The translations under genes were made by a program, and so were the position numbers. Below, piece by piece: positions 54,226 through 64,000 of a DNA stretch of 64,000 bases (positions are counted from its first letter, which is position 1; every line of letters starts with the position of its first letter). The notes beneath the pieces are model-generated. The model ran no database searches, was not told the DNA's origin, and worked only from the letters and a program-made list of their open reading frames with translations. The DNA comes from Voacanga thouarsii (Eukaryota; Streptophyta; Magnoliopsida; Gentianales; Apocynaceae): contig JANUWF010001188.1 in NCBI GenBank assembly GCA_026120185.1, positions 124,001 to 188,000 on the forward strand, given 5' to 3'.

Positions 54226-56650
54226 TTTTTTTTTCACAAAAAATCTAAAAAACAAAACCCTATCGTGTGAAGTGTGAACTGAAGAAGTCTCACTCTCTCC
54301 TCTCGCCGTCGTTCTCTCGGCTCTCACTCTCTCCTCTCACCGTTGCTCTCTCGCTCTCTCCTCTCGCCATCGCTCTCTCTCTCTCCTCTCGTCGTCGCGC
54401 TCTCTCTCTCCTCGCCATCGCCTCTCGGCTCTCATTCTCTCCTCGCCGTCGCTCTCTCCTCGCCGTCGCCTCTCAGCTCTCACTCTCTCCTCGCCGTCGC
54501 TCTCTCCTTGCTGTTGCCTCTCACTCTCTCCTCGCCGTTGCCGTCAGCTCTTTGGCGGCCTTCGCTACCGCTACTGACGGGCTCCCTCAACTTCAACGAG
54601 AAAGGAAAGGAGCTCAACGGCAGTCTTGCAGAGCTTCCGTGACTGCTTCCTAAGGTAACTATTCCCTTGAGTTTTCTGCATTTGCATTTGCTTTAATCGA
54701 GCATAATCAAGAAAAATATATACCGTGCGTGTTCAAATCGAGCATGTTTGATTGTTGATTGTTGGAGAAATCGGGAGATGAGCTTGTATTTTGCTCAAAT
54801 CGAGCATGTTTGATTGTTGATTGTTGGAGAAACCACGAGATGAGCTTGCATCTGCGTGTGGGAGTTTTTTGGGCAATTGCAAAGATGAGTTCTTGGTAGT
54901 GATGTGGAAGTTGTCTTGAATGAGTTCTTGGTAGATTGGGCTATTTATTGATTGATTTTTGTGAAGGGTATTCTGCTGCGAAATTCTGCTATATTAATTT
55001 TTTTTGCGACAATTTGGGGCTGTTTTATGTGTTGAATTATTGTGGATTTTTGTGAAGGAGTTGTTGGAGTATTGAGCTACTTGTTCGGGTAAATTGTTGG
55101 TGTTGGAGTATACCATTTGTAGTTCAACAGAAAAAGGATATAATTATTGAAATACATATATCGTGTTTTGAAAAAGTTAAAGTTTTTTATTTGCTTATGG
55201 TAAGAAGCTATTTAAATTTGAAAGAGTTGTGTTTAAATATATAAGAATAGTTTTTTGAATCTTTTACAATATTCTTTCCATATATTTTCATGGCATTCCT
55301 TTTATAAAACTTCCATTTCTTCCCTCCTTATTACTTTCTCTTTTTCTTAAGATTGTTTAATAAGTAGATTAGGATGAGTTGATTTAATTACCATCTATAG
55401 TAACTGCAATTGTTTCTTTTTACCTTTTTTTTCCCTTGGTTTTAGAATCCAATCAGTCAAAAAAGGGAAAAACAATATATTTTGTTAAGGTTGATAAGAA
55501 ATCATTGAATGTGCATTTAACTAAGGCATGTTTGATCATTTTGAATATTGGCGTATAGATATCTAAAATCTAAAATACAATATTAAATATATTTAATTAA
55601 ATTTTAAATATTTAATTAAATTATTAAACAAACTCTAACTACTACTAGTATTATTTAATAAGCTTCATTTAAAAGTATTCTTAATTTCTTCTGATGAAGG
55701 GCTACTTGACGGTTCACCCATTTTGAAACACAAACCAATTGATAAAATGCAGTGATGCTTTGCAAACCAACTTTATTACTTGTTAAGAATTTGAAACTAA
55801 ATACTCAATCTCCAATAATCCCAATTCAATTCTTAGATTTATTTTTTACAGAGTAGTAATATTTAAGGATGAAAATGCATTTGCCTTATTGTCAATGACA
55901 AAAGGCAATTGCAATACTTTTCAAAATAGTGCTTTTTTCTATTCAAAATTGAATACTAATATATTTATTTTAATTTATCTCAAGATAAATGTCAACTCTT
56001 AATAAGAGGAAGGTTGTTTCTCTTTTTCTGCTGCATTCATTCCCAGGCATACTTGTGATTCCTTTAAAATGATTTTGTGTGAAGATGACAGTTTGACGAA
56101 GTCCTTGCATTAAATTTCCAAGTTCCCTCTATCAAGTTTTCATCATTTGTTGTCTGTCTAGCCTTTATTGCCTACTTTTTGCTGAAACATGGATCCTTAC
56201 CACCTCATGTGATTAGGAACTAGAGATGTTCATGTTGAGGTCATTTGTGAATGTACCAGTGGTGGGTTGCTAAACCAGCCGGAGTCAATCAGCTTCTTCA
56301 CCCCCTCCCCAACCACAAAATTCAAAAAGCAAAAAACGCTGAAGCAAATTAATGTAAAAAGGGATGTTGAATTTGAAAAGAAGACATTGACACAACATGT
56401 GGACAATGTGTTGAAAAATACAGGCATGTTTGTCATCTAACTTCTTGTCCCAAAATGAATGTAAAGCAATGATCCTTCACTACGTGTTATGTGCAATGGA
56501 CAGTGATATTTGCATAGTAATTTGTTCTAAAAGACTTTGCGATAAAGATATTTAAAATAACAAAAAAAGATTAACTAGCTAATGAGATTAATTCCTGCTA
56601 TACTTTTGCATTTTCATCACTCCGTTAGGCTTTGTTTTCTTGATTGAACA
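54226..56650 (+). other. hAT 5' part with CT-rich minisatellite, leader or intron
   Basis: From about 54,283 to 54,545 there is a minisatellite of 'ctctcctcgccgtcgct'-like units, about a dozen copies. The Ser/Leu-rich frames there are composition only. A direct duplication of about 60 bp ('atcgagcatgtttgattgtt') lies near 54,738 and 54,798. The rest to 56,200 is AT-rich and has no gene. A protein-like open stretch lies at 56,224-56,439. Confidence 0.6.
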
Positions 56651-56779
56651 TTGACTATTTGCATTCCAATTATTCCAACTCAATTCTTTGTGATTGTGAG
56701 CTTTCAAATGATGAACATTGACATAATTGTAGCATTCTTAACATACTTGAGGTTAATTATGTCTTTTTCACCAATTGTA

Positions 56780-59097
56780 GAGATGGATTCATTATTACCT
56801 CCACCACAAATTGATGAATTGCAGCAAGAGTTTGTTGAACTTGAAGGTGACACAGATGATGAAAGTGTTGAGATGGTTGGAAATGACAACGGAGAGGGTG
56901 CAAATTCAAAGGATTCTTCTACCACTCAAACAGGTCATAAACGTAAAAGAAAGCTTACAAGTAATGTTTGGAAATACTTTGACCTAATACCAATTGGTGA
57001 AGATGGAAAAGAAAGATGCAAGTGTAAGTATTGTGGTCAAACATATCTTTCAGCTAGCAAATATGGGACAGTAACCTGAAAAAGCATATTAAGAAATGTC
57101 CTAGGATTGATACAAAGGACATAGGACAAATGCTCATTGAATCTAGTGGTGGCAAGCATGAATACTAGATCTAGGAGATTCTGTCAAGCAAAGTTTAGGG
57201 AGTTGTTGATTAATGCTGTGATACAACATGATTTGCCTTTATCTTTTGTGGAATATGAGGGTATTAGGGCTGTATTTTCCTACTTAGAGCCAGATGTGTC
57301 TCATATTAGTAGGAATATCTGCGAGGCAAGATATTAAAAATATACATGTCGCTTATGTTGCTAAGATCACTCTTCAACTTAAACAATGTCCCGGTAGAAT
57401 TTGCTTGACTTCCGATTGTTGGACTTCGATAGCTGCGTATGGATACATGACTTTGATCGCACATTTTATTGACAAGAATTGGGTATTGCATAAAAAGATT
57501 TTGAATTTTTCTTACATGCCTCCACCTCATTCTGGTATTGCATTAGCCGAAAAGATTTATAGTTTGGTTGCTAGTTGGGGAATTGAGAAGAGGTTATTTT
57601 CTATAACTTTGGATAATGCTTCGCCAACAATTCATGTGTTGAGCTTTTGAAATATCAGTTGAATTTGCAAAGATGTTTGTTGGATTTTGGTTCTTTGTTT
57701 CATGTAAGATGTTGTGCCCATATTCTCAATTTAATTGTAAAAGAAGGGTTGAAAGAAATTGATGAATCAGCTTGAGAAGGTAAGAGAATCTGTGAAGTAT
57801 GTCAAAGGGTCACCAACAAGAAAGCAAAAGTTTTTAGAGTGTGTGGCACACACATTTCTTGAATCCAAGAAATCTCTTAAGCAAGATGTTCCTACAAGAT
57901 GGAATTCCACATATGAGATGCTTGCTAGTGCACTTTATTATAAGCTTGCTTTCTGTCATTTGCAATTGAGTGACTCTAATTTCAAGCATAACCCTTCTGA
58001 AGAAGAATGGAGTAAAGTGGAGAAAATATGTGGTTTCTTGAAATTATTTTATGATGCAACAAATGCATTTTCTAGTGCGAAGATGCCTACTTCCAATCTC
58101 TATTTTCCCCATGTGTTTATGATTCAGCTTGAGGTTGACGGAAGAAATTAAAAGTCCCGATGACTACATGAAGAGAATTGCAATTGGCATGTATTCGAAG
58201 TTTGATAAGTATTGGAAAGAGTTCAGCCCACTTTTGGCCATTGTCGTTGTGTTTGATCCTCGGTATAAAATGCAATTTGTTGAATTTAGTTATAGGAAAC
58301 TTTATGGTATTGATGGTCAAGTGGAGTGCTCGTAACTTAAATCTAAACTTTTCTCTATCTTTGAAGCATACAAGACTAATCTTTCTTCTATTTCTGGAGT
58401 ATCCGGCACTATATTTCAGTGGACAATCAAAATCAACCTCTACCAAAGAGAAAGATAGTGTAGAAAGTTCAAGTGTTTTTCAGTGTTATTTCTTTTACTT
58501 ATTACTTTTTTATAAGTCCAATATCTTTATAATTATAATTTATATTACAATGTTAATATATAATTTAATTTATGCTTTCTAATTCCATTTTTAATTTTTA
58601 AAATAGGAGTTTGATGATTTTGAAAATGAAGATATCATGAAGCATATGCGTAAATCCGAGTTAGAGTTGTATTTAGATGAGCCAAGGGTTGATAGGACAG
58701 CTTAAGCTTGATGTTTTATCTTATTGGAAGGCTCATCAAGATAGATACCCTTTGCTAGCTCAAATGGTTCGAGATGTGCTTATCGTTCTCGCCTCTACAG
58801 CTTGCTTCGAGTCCGCATTCAAGTAGTGGTGGTAGAGTTCTTGATCAATTTAGAAGTTCTTTATCACCTGATCTTGTTGAGTCTTTGATTTGTTCTAAGG
58901 ATTGGATTTATGAAGGTAAAATTTTTTTACCTATTATATTGTTATTTCAATTTATATTTTTAGATAAAATTTATAATACTTGTTTGTTTAAATTTATTGC
59001 GTAGCACTTATCTGAAAAGTTAAATGTGGATGAAGTTGTTCAAAATATCATGGATTTGAACATCAACAAGGAGGCACTCGCTGTTGAGAAGAACTGA
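56780..59097 (+). pseudogene. hAT transposase (BED finger, RNase H fold, hATC)
   Basis: It starts 'MDSLLPPPQIDELQQEFVEL'. A BED-type zinc finger follows (about 56,965-57,110: 'VWKYFDLI', C-x2-C in 'CKCKYCG', then H-x4-C after a one-base shift near 57,073). The RNase H-like core has 'CLTSDCWTS' (first Asp, about 57,405) and 'ITLDNAS' (second Asp, about 57,605). 'HILNLIVKEG' and 'VPTRWNSTYEML' come next, then 'FDPRYKMQFVEF'. The hATC dimerisation domain carries 'VLSYWKAHQDRYPLLAQMVR', 'ACFESAFSSGGRVLD'-like text in two frames, and 'SPDLVESLICSKDWIYEG' with the usual Glu. An intron (58,917-59,003) precedes the last exon, which ends at TGA 59,095-59,097. At least five frameshifts or stops make it dead. 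Length fits the family (about 650-700 residues). Confidence 0.9.
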
Positions 59098-59329
59098 AGA
59101 ACATTGACAATGTTGTTTGAAGTTTATTAAATTTTTAATGTATTAAGTAAATTGAATGTTTAAATTTTTTAGATTAAGTTTTATGAATTTATTTACATTT
59201 TTAGATATTTAATTAGATAATTTATTATTTTACCGGCCATTTAAGACTTTATGGACTATTCTATTGGTTATTTTAATTTTATATGGTTTGATTTATTTTT
59301 TCAAATTTTTAGTGTAATGAGTGGACATG

Positions 59330-59655
59330 TTTAGTAGGTATTCGGGTTGGCGGGTTTCGCATGTATTCAGGTTGACGGGTTAGTGGGTTGGCGGGTTTCG
59401 CAGGTATTCAGGTTGGCGGGTTGGCGGGTTGGCGGGTTTCGCAGGTATTCAGGTTGACGGGTTAGCGGGTTTAGTAGTAATCTATTTATTTTCGTGTCTA
59501 ATCGTGTCGTGTCGTGTCAACCCGTTTATTTTCGTGTCGTGTTCGTGTTATAAAATTAGACATGTTTATTAATCATGTCATGTTCGGGTTGACGTGTCAT
59601 GTGTAATTATTTCAAATTGACACGACCCGCCAACCCGAACACGACACGATTGCCA
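59330..59655. repeat. Right subterminal repeats of the hAT transposon
   Basis: More than ten 'cgggttggcggg' and 'gacgggtta' units in tandem (59,341-59,475), then 'gtgtcgtgtcgtgtc' units and the mirror of the left end. The array is more ordered than on the left side. Confidence 0.85.
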
Positions 59656-61487
59656 CCCCTACTTCCACCCTTCATAAACAAGGGATTCACTTCATATTTC
59701 CCATTTATTTCATTCAAAATCACACAATTAATCATTCTTAAGTTCATCCATTTTCGGACTCATTTTTCTGGAATGTTACAGATTGACACATGATTTTGTT
59801 TTGCATATAACTTTCAATCCACAACTCTAATTTAGCTCTATAATATTCCAAAATGACCGTAAGACTCTTAAATTTAATTCTGTATTATCCCATTTCTGTG
59901 TCTTGGTTCCTATGACATTTTACTAGGCGAAATCAGCTCCAGTAGTTTTGTCTCAATTTCACTATTCATGCTTTCCTTTATTTTCTTTTAGCCTTTAGCA
60001 CCTTGGAACCATTAATTCATTCAATCTTCCTTCAAATCATCTTTAGTTCTGAATTTCCAGATTTCCAATAGCTCATAAAAGTCACACCTATTCAACATAA
60101 ATTCATCTCTTCTAATCAAAAGCTAGTTTGAACCATTTTTTACCCAACCAAGTAAATTCCATTTTTACTCTACTTTGATCATCACCTCTTTTACCGAAAA
60201 TAAGCCTTCATGCTACCAAAATTATTCAGTTCTTCCTCACACAAAATATCATTCAAAGGCCCTTAGGCAGCCAGCACATATACAAGCGTATATAAAGTTC
60301 ACACATAAAAGTTCACAAACCCTAGCTTTGATCCGAAATCAATACATGGAAGTCATGTTTTTATGTTAAAATTCACACATCATAATCATCATTCACCCAA
60401 TGACAACTTTAATTCAAGAAAGGTAGGGTTTTACCTTGTATTTGAGGCTATTTGGTGTGATTTTGCTCCAAGAACACACACACACACACACACACTTCTT
60501 TCTTTCTCCCTCATTTTTCTTTTTCTCCCTATTTTTCTCTAGCTTTTCTTTCCTTCTTTTCTCTTGTTTTTCCTTCTTCAAGGCTGGCCGAAATTCTGGC
60601 TGTTTTATAACAACCTCCCCACCACCATTCTCATCAAAAATTTGGTCAAGAAAATTTTGAATCAATTAATTGTATGGTAGCTAATGTATAGCTGTGTTCC
60701 AATGAAAAATTTACACACCAACAACTTTTATTTCCTCCACAAAAATTCCCTTATTTCTTCTTGCAATGCCAATGAAATTCTTGGCCAATTTCCAGCCATT
60801 TATTCATCTTCTCTTGGTTTAAATATTAGCCAATTATATTGCTTAAAACCTTAATCAAGTGGGCCCATGAGTGATGTATTCCAATCGCAAAATTACACAC
60901 CATTCTTCATTTATTTTGCAAAGCTTATTTAAAAAGTCTTGCATGCATGAAATTATTATTTGATGCTTGTCATTGGCCACCAATCACAAGAAGCCATATG
61001 TCCCATTTTCAACCTCATTTTTGTATTTTCTTCAGAAATGACCAAAATCGAGTCCGTAACGAAAAAATATTTTATTTCACCAATCAACTCCAAAAATTCC
61101 ATTGAATTCATTGGTAATACTTAAATTCTTCAATTCCTTCTCTGCTTGGTCAAATTTGTCATCAAAGTTGAAGGCGTGGCTAAAATAATGAAAATGCCCC
61201 CGATACCCCGGGTAGCACAATTCATACCAAAACGTGCATTTCATCGCACTGATCAATTTCTCTTTTCAGAGTACCCTGCAATTCTTATTTTGTTAATAAT
61301 AATAGCCTTCCAAAATTTTAGGGTACGGGTAGAACAAATCCAATAATTACATCCAAATCCCGACAAAATATTATTATACCAAAATATTCGTCTCATTATA
61401 CCGATCATCTTTTGTTTTGGCCATTAATATAAATTCTCATCTTATGACAAATAGTAGCCAAATGAAAGTAAAAGGTAGGGTGTTACA

Positions 61488-61503
61488 TTCTCCCCTCCTT
61501 ACA
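61488..61503 (-). promoter_or_regulatory. Tekay-type polypurine tract
   Basis: On the minus strand, taaggaggggagaa directly precedes the LTR start TGTAACACC. It is a clear plus-strand primer. Confidence 0.85.
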
Positions 61504-62900
61504 AAAAATTTTGTCCTCGAAATTTGCTTACTCTTGAGATAAACTTGGATACTTTTTCAACATCTTCATTTTTGTTTTCCTAAGTTGCATCTTACAGAAA
61601 ATAATGATTCCATGATACTTGTACAAGTGAAAATTTCTCATTCCGCAATTCCTTTTTAGCATACTCCAAGATCTTAATAGGCTTTTCCTCATTATTTAAG
61701 CTTAGAGTCATCTCAATAGGTTTTTCATTCAAAATATGGGCAGGATCAGCCACATAGTTTTGAAGTTAGGGTACACAAAACTCGCTGTGAATAACTTGAA
61801 GTTCTACTAGTAACTCCAATTGATAGCTACTTTCCCAATCCTCTCGACAATAGGGAATGATCCAGAGTACTTAAATGGCAATTTCTTTTCTTGTTCTTTG
61901 GCTCCCAATTGTCGTTGTGGAGCCAACTTTAAGAATACATGATCCTTTTCAATAAATTCCAAATCTCACCTACGTTGATCCACATAATTTTTCTGTCTAC
62001 TCTGCGCTACTTATAACATGGTTTTAATCATCTCTACAGCCTATTGGACCTTTTCAAGATCAAAAGTATCTTGTTCACCCGTTCTTCGTCCTAAACTTTT
62101 CCCAATATAATCGGGACTGACATTTTCTTCCATATAAAACTTCAAACGGGGCCATTCTAATTCGTATGCAAATTATGCATACGCTAAATTATCAATCCCT
62201 TTAGTTCCAAAATCCAAAGCACAGGCCCTCAACATGTTTTTCAAAGCTCAATTCACTCGTTTTGTCTATCCATCCATGTGTAGGTGCGCTGCTATATTGA
62301 ACTTTATTGTGGCCCTACACCTCTACTGCAGCTTAGTCCAAAACTTTGAGGTAAATCTAAGATCCCGATCTAACACAATACTAGAGGATACTCATGAAGT
62401 TTGATTACTTCCTCCATATAGATTTCACTTAACTTCTGTAGGAAATTTCGTTAATTAATAGGAATGAAATGAGCAGACTTAGTTAGTCAACTAATTATCA
62501 CCCAAATAGTATATTGTGCTCTACTATCATAGGTAATCCTGTAATGAGGTCTATAGTAATTTTATCCCATTTCCATGATGGAGTAGATAATGGTTGTAAC
62601 CCTTTAGGCCGTTGTTAATTGGCTTTCCTTTACTGACAAATTAAACATCGAGTTATAAAGTTCGAATTGTCCTTCTTCATACTAATCCACCAATAATTCC
62701 ATTTTAGGTTCTGATACATTTTTACGGCTCTTGGATGGATGGTATACTTACTCCAAGGTGCCTCCATCATCTTATCTCATCGCATATTGTTTCAGAATAC
62801 AATACTAACCCCGGTAGCAATTAATCCCATCATTGTTGTTTCGGAACTCATCTCCTCCTATATTCGCCTCCTTCTGTACTAACTTTTGCACTCTTTATCT
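61504..62900 (-). pseudogene. Tekay-type integrase and C-terminal chromo-like part
   Basis: The minus strand, read in changing frames, gives the gypsy integrase end: 'HMDGQTKRVN' (about 62,250-62,280), 'NMLRACALDFGTKGIDNLAY' (about 62,178-62,240), 'VAQSRQKNYVDQR' (about 61,975-62,015), 'LPFKYSGSFPIVERIGKVAI' (about 61,825-61,885) and a last part with 'KPIKILEYAKKELRNEKFSL' and 'FRGQNF' (61,510-61,700), where Tekay/Del elements have their chromodomain. Stops are common. It ends just before the PPT. Confidence 0.8.
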
Positions 62901-64000
62901 TTATCTTGCTCTCTCTTCAACTATTGTAGGAAGGTAGGTTGAATGGAAGTATTACGTGTCTTTATTTCTCCGTCTACTACAAATACTTCTAATTCTGGAA
63001 TTTGTAATGTCCGAAGAGCTGATAAATTTGCTTTCCCACTAAGGGCATTTACTACTATATTTGCTTTTCCAAGATGATATTTAATTGGACATTGAAATCC
63101 TTCCAAAAATTCCATCCATCAATATTGCCTTATGTTCAAATCATTTTGAGTAAAAAAAACATACTTCAAACTTTTGTGGTCAATGAAGATTTCTAACTCA
63201 GCCCTACACAAATAATGTCTCCACTCCTAAAGGGCAAACACAATAGCAACTAATTCCAAATCATGTGTAATGTAATTCTCCTCATGAGGATTCCACTTTC
63301 TTGAGATATAAGTTATCACCTTTCGCTCCTGCATCAATACTCCTCTCAATCCTTCATTTGACACATCTATGTACTCCTCATAAGGCTTGTTCATCATTGG
63401 CAATGTTAAAACAGGAGCAGAGCTTAATCTTTTTCTCAACTCTTGGAATTTTCCCTCACATTTTTCAGTCCAAACATAAGGAACATTCTTTTGGGTGAGT
63501 CGATTCAAAGTAAAGATATCTTAGAAAATTTCTCAGTAAATCTCCGATAATATCCTGCAAATTCCAAAAAAACATCGTATTCAGTCAGAATCTGAGGCCG
63601 TTTCTAGTTCGTCACTACTTTAACTTTTGCAGGATCTATTGTACTCGTGACTTTGGATATCACATGTCCCAAGAATACTACTTCTTGTAGCTAAGACTCA
63701 CACTTACTGAATTTTGTATATAGTTTGGTCTCTTTTAACTTTCCTAATACTTTTTGAAGATTATTGTTCATGATCTTAGGGATCTTTGGAGTACGCCAGA
63801 ATATCATCTATGAATATAGCCACAAAGCTGGGCCGAAATGTCCGGTGCATTAGATCTATGAAACAACAGGCATTAGTGACACCAAAGGGGCATCACTACA
63901 AGATCAAAAGGTCTATATCGTATTAAATGCAGTTTTCAATATATTTTCTTCCCGAATCCAAATTTAGTAATATCATTACCTCAAGTCTAACTCTGAGAAT
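62901..64000 (-). pseudogene. Tekay-type RT and RNase H, cut by the window end
   Basis: The minus-strand frame 63,227-63,508 ('[18 protein letters not shown]', '[19 protein letters not shown]', '[16 protein letters not shown]') is the RT thumb and RNase H start. 62,921-63,115 has 'FQCPIKYHLGKANIVVNALS', the end of RNase H (usual 'YHPGKANVVADALSRK'). Near 63,800 the RT catalytic motif '[12 protein letters not shown]' is readable, with '[10 protein letters not shown]' before it. The stretch 63,510-63,790 and that above 63,820 have several stops and frame changes. The protein continues past the window edge. Confidence 0.85.

Larger units (their letters stand above)
54051..59661 (+). mobile_element. 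hAT transposon, decayed autonomous copy, 5.6 kb
   Basis: Terminal inverted repeats are TAGGGGTGGAAAT (54,051) and TAGGGGTGGCAAT (minus strand from 59,661). The 8-bp TSD CTTCCACC is at 54,043-54,050 and 59,662-59,669. A BED-finger hAT transposase gene runs in the plus direction inside. Both ends have dense CGGGTT/AACCCG subterminal repeats. It sits in the Tekay LTR, which reads on without a gap when it is removed. Confidence 0.95.
51794..61487 (-). mobile_element. Tekay-type 3' LTR, about 4.1 kb without the hAT insert
   Basis: The ends form an 8-bp inverted repeat, TGTAACAC at 51,794 and GTGTTACA at 61,480-61,487. The two parts (51,794-54,050 and 59,670-61,487) are AT-rich and free of genes. 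The left part holds repeats of 'gagtattTaggtc' type with 'cgtttac' (53,128-53,310, about four units, all near 'ccaagagtattTag'). The right part holds a (CA)n run (about 60,474-60,495) and T/C-rich sequence. Local frames have no product. Confidence 0.8.
51794..64000 (-). mobile_element. Gypsy-4: Tekay/Del-type element, continues past window
   Basis: On the minus strand pol ends and is followed by a polypurine tract and a long LTR (51,794-61,487). The coding part starts beyond 64,000. The chromodomain-side end of integrase and the LTR start TGTAACACCC are typical of Tekay/Del chromoviruses. The LTR is split by a hAT transposon. Confidence 0.85.

Noticed and set aside
54267..54653. Ser/Leu-rich frames of 128 and 99 codons
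   Set aside because: Both come from the CT-rich minisatellite in the hAT leader. No start context and no domain.
57306..58446. Minus-strand frames of 74 and 109 codons
   Set aside because: Antisense shadows of the hAT transposase.
60414..60665. Lys/Glu-rich minus frame and its plus mirror
   Set aside because: It comes from a (CA)n run and a T/C-rich tract inside the Tekay LTR.

Overview
The window is nuclear DNA of a flowering plant, probably a eudicot with a repeat-rich genome. The reasons are Ty1/copia and Ty3/gypsy elements primed by tRNA-iMet and tRNA-Asp, CACTA and hAT transposons, a PPR gene remnant and an RWP-RK (RKD) gene copy. I see no intact host gene, no rRNA or complete tRNA gene, and no CRISPR array. 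Almost all of the sequence is transposable elements nested inside each other. Element ends were found by eye from TG...CA termini, primer-binding sites (PBS), polypurine tracts (PPT) and target-site duplications (TSD), so a boundary may be off by a few bases.

Left block (1-27,787). One minus-strand copia element, here Copia-1, has its 5' LTR at 26,007-27,787 and its body running leftwards. It has been split by at least four insertions: a 0.93-kb hAT-type element (22,371-23,303, TSD TCCGTATC), a gag-protease-only gypsy element Gypsy-3 (16,607-21,889, TSD TTTAC), an Athila/Tat-type gypsy element Gypsy-2 (5,656-16,201, plus strand, TSD ATGCT), and another Athila/Tat-like element Gypsy-1 (LTRs at 2,277-4,909, minus strand). 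Gypsy-2 holds a solo LTR of the Gypsy-1 family (12,597-14,076, TSD TTAAG). Gypsy-1 is cut by a further minus-strand copia element (LTR 160-1,899) whose body lies outside the window.

Middle (27,788-32,148). This is the part least occupied by large elements. It holds two related MITE-like repeats, a decayed PPR gene on the minus strand, a 91-bp fold-back MITE with a 10-bp TSD, the end of an old CACTA-like element and a fragment of gypsy gag.

CACTA block (32,149-47,676). A 15.5-kb CACTA element with CACTAC ends, TSD AAA and GACGGTT/AACCGTC subterminal repeats sits in a gypsy gag. It carries an RKD-like gene copy (44,127-44,926) whose exon 1 is one reading frame broken by three stop codons, one of them on the Arg of the RWP-RK motif. 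It also carries other possible host-gene pieces, and a fairly young Angela/BARE-type copia element (34,058-42,567; LTRs about 2% different by hand count) that landed in a C-rich tract.

Right block (47,677-64,000). Gypsy remnants and copia LTR pieces lead into the 3' LTR of a minus-strand Tekay/Del-type gypsy element (LTR 51,794-61,487, about 4.1 kb once the insertion is removed). That LTR is split by a 5.6-kb hAT transposon (54,051-59,661, TSD CTTCCACC) with a decayed BED-finger transposase. The Tekay pol gene continues past the window edge. Every element with recognisable coding sequence has broken reading frames.
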